From contig NZ_JBQCHP010000105.1 of the NCBI RefSeq assembly GCF_051954575.1, forward strand, positions 1 through 16,221: 16,221 nt of DNA, given 5' to 3'. The DNA is from Dyella_B sp035690825. Lineage in GTDB: Bacteria; Pseudomonadota; Gammaproteobacteria; Xanthomonadales; Rhodanobacteraceae. This document shows positions 15,001 through 16,221 of the stretch, piece by piece. The notes under the pieces were generated by a model, which saw nothing but the letters and a program-made list of their open reading frames with translations, searched no databases and had not been told where the DNA came from. How positions within the stretch are numbered: the first letter of the stretch is position 1; every line of letters starts with the position of its first letter. Both the position numbers and the translations under genes were made by a program.

Positions 15001-15994
15001 CCTGGCCGGCATTGAGCGTGAGGTCGTGACCGGCCGCCAGCGTGACGTCATGCGTGCCGGCGATCTGCACCGCGGTGCCGGTGAGGTCGTGGCCCGCCGC
15101 AACGGTCACCGTATCGCCAGAGAGCGTGCTGCCGATGCTGGTGGTCTGGTTGATCGTGGTGCTGCTTTGGTTGCTGCGCCATTCCGGATCGACCGAGCCG
15201 AAGCGTTTGCTGCTGTCGCTGAAGAAGTTGAAGCTGCTGTGCTGGTAGTCGTGTTCTTCGGTGTGCGTGTCCTGGCCGGCGCCCAAGGTGACGTTGTTGA
15301 CGGCGCTCAAGCTCAGCGCGTTGTTGGCGGTGAGTTGCGCGGCTTGTGTGGCGAGATTGTTGCCCGCGGCCAGCGTCACGTTGTTACCATTGATGGCGGT
15401 GCCGATGGCGTAGGTGTCGCTGGTGGCGTCGTGGGTTTTTGTGCTGTCGCTGGAGAACAGGCCGCTATGGTGCGTGCTGGTATCGCGGTAGCTGCTGTGG
15501 GTCTCGTCCGCCGCAGTGAGCGTGAGGTTGTTGCCCGCGGCCAGGGCCACGTTACCGTTCGTGCTGCTGAGGTTGCCGGCGGTGACGGTAAGGTCGTGGT
15601 TGGCCGCGATGCTCACGCCGTGGCTGCCGGCGATGGTGGTGCCGCGCACGGTCTGGTCGGTTTGGCCGGTGCTGACGTCGGTGTGGTTCTGGAAATGATC
15701 GGTGCTGCGCGTGGTGCTGTCGGTGACGGCTTGCAGGGTGACGTCGTGGCCCGCGCCCAGGGTCACCGTGCTGCCGCTGAGCTGTGCGGCCTGGCTGGTG
15801 AGATTCTGCCCGGCGATCAGGGTGACGGCACCGCCCGCCTGCACGGTGCTGACCGTGTGCGTGAGGCTGTCCACGCCGTTGCGCAGCGTGCCGGTGTGCG
15901 TGGTGGTGCCGGTGGCGAGCAGGTCGAGGTTGCGGCCGGCGAGCAGTTGCGCGTTGCCGCCGGCGCTGATCGCCCGATAAGGGGCCGGAGGTAA
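12017..15994 (-). pseudogene. CdiA/FhaB-type adhesin, 5'-truncated, with intact C-terminal toxin region
   Basis: The frame is open for 1325 codons from a TAA (15997-15995) inside the palindromic repeat; adhesin sequence proper begins at 15970 with ISAGGNAQLLAGRNLDLLAT. There is no signal peptide, no two-partner-secretion domain and no start with a ribosome-binding site; a GTG at 15874 is not convincing. About two-thirds is haemagglutinin beta-helix repeats (NVTLAAGNNLATQAAQLTAN, DVTLAAGHDLTLNAGQDIYT, RSAGDVNIVA). A pretoxin region follows from about 13500 (AQKVQENMELGQVAGQVGMR, GLVGAATAALGGGNALQGAL, AASVAIGG-like Gly/Ala stretches, ATAGVGKAVGKAATIIR). The toxin end, about 12250-12020, contains NPAHDTTSSLYNPSKTPEP, IRGGMGTWYAKGEGGYYRYF and VHFSGTVPASKVPNEVLKLL. 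No VENN motif is seen. The toxin activity is unknown to me. As it stands it would not be secreted; the C-terminus could serve as a donor cassette. Confidence 0.85.
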
Positions 15995-16021
15995 TTAAGG
16001 CTTGTTAATTCCCTCCGGCCC
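15975..16021. repeat. 47-bp palindromic repeat, copy 2
   Basis: Same element as at 10808-10854 and in the same orientation: CGATAAG, arm GGGCCGGAGG, mismatch, AATTAA, loop GGCTTG, TTAATT, arm CCTCCGGCCC. On the plus strand it is followed by GTTTTCG, giving it the look of a terminator in that direction. On the minus strand the truncated adhesin starts within five bases of its edge. Confidence 0.85.
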
Positions 16022-16221
16022 GTTTTCGTGGTGAAAAACACTTCTTGCAGTGACTGAAAGCGCCCGTTCCCGCTGGAATAACGCCGATTCTGATCACGGA
16101 CGCAGGCTTCCGTAATCCGTAGTTTCGTGCCGTGGAGACCATGGGGTGGTATTGGCTAGGTCGCGTGCGCCATCGCACCTTTTTTATACGCCCAGGCGCG
16201 ACTAAACAGCAGGACGTGTGG
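16022..16221. other. 200-bp right edge, no gene recognised
   Basis: No frame with family features or a ribosome-binding site is seen on either strand. It holds a T-run (ACCTTTTTTATACGCCC, about 16177-16193) that may be promoter or terminator sequence for something beyond the edge. The missing front of the adhesin is not here. Confidence 0.5.

Noticed and set aside
14630..15994. A 454-codon plus-strand open frame opposite the adhesin
   Set aside because: It is the antisense shadow of GC-rich haemagglutinin repeats; the protein has biased Val/Ala/Gly composition, no family features, and the minus frame carries clear homology.
8126..16040. Shared 13-mer TGGTGAAAAACAC near 8126 and near 16028
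   Set aside because: Too short and without matching flanks; not supportable as an attachment site or element border.
15900..16221. Possible start and two-partner-secretion domain of the adhesin
   Set aside because: The frame is closed by TAA inside the palindrome, and no signal peptide or secretion-domain sequence is readable to the right edge.

Overview
The window looks like a chromosomal segment from a GC-rich gammaproteobacterium, most likely of the order Lysobacterales/Xanthomonadales (Dyella, Luteibacter, Rhodanobacter or Xanthomonas type). This is inferred from gene content and style: a FecI/FecR pair, a pseudomonalisin/xanthomonalisin-type S53 protease, a NylB-like serine hydrolase, a membrane-anchored AraC regulator, the intergenic CCCTCCCC palindromes, and a large CdiA/FhaB-type adhesin. 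The genus cannot be fixed from the sequence alone.

Layout. (1) 1-1399, minus strand: an ECF sigma factor (FecI type) and, overlapping it by 8 bp, the start of a FecR-like anti-sigma factor that runs off the left edge. (2) 1554-4136: a YCII-domain protein (minus), diverging from an M14-type zinc carboxypeptidase (plus), followed by a multi-pass membrane AraC-family regulator (plus). (3) 4190-4321: an inverted pair of GC-rich hairpins between convergent genes. (4) 4378-5763, minus: a class C beta-lactamase-fold serine hydrolase. (5) 6011-7838, minus: an S53 (sedolisin) protease pseudogene with two single-base frameshifts and two amber stops. (6) 8090-9310, plus: a more AT-rich island with a secreted 104-residue peptide closely matching plant RALF hormones, a doubtful small ORF, and an acyl-carrier-protein-like protein whose phosphopantetheine serine position is Asp. 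(7) 9318-16021, minus: a decayed contact-dependent-inhibition-type region. Read in the direction of transcription it holds a 47-bp palindromic repeat, a 5'-truncated CdiA-like protein with an intact C-terminal toxin, its immunity gene, a short duplicated adhesin fragment, a second copy of the palindrome, a toxin-tail remnant fused by a TTGA overlap to a second immunity-like gene, a transposase-type repeat remnant, a third immunity-like gene and a further coding scrap.

The outstanding item is the RALF-like peptide at 8272-8586. It keeps all four cysteines at plant spacing, the SYxAL segment, the YYNC and NPYSRGCSAIT cores, and has a Sec signal peptide. The simplest reading is a secreted mimic of a plant (or fungal) peptide hormone that would act on the host receptor system, acquired by horizontal transfer. 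The adjacent region shows how orphan toxin/immunity cassettes may accumulate beside a truncated cdiA, with a palindromic repeat at each junction.
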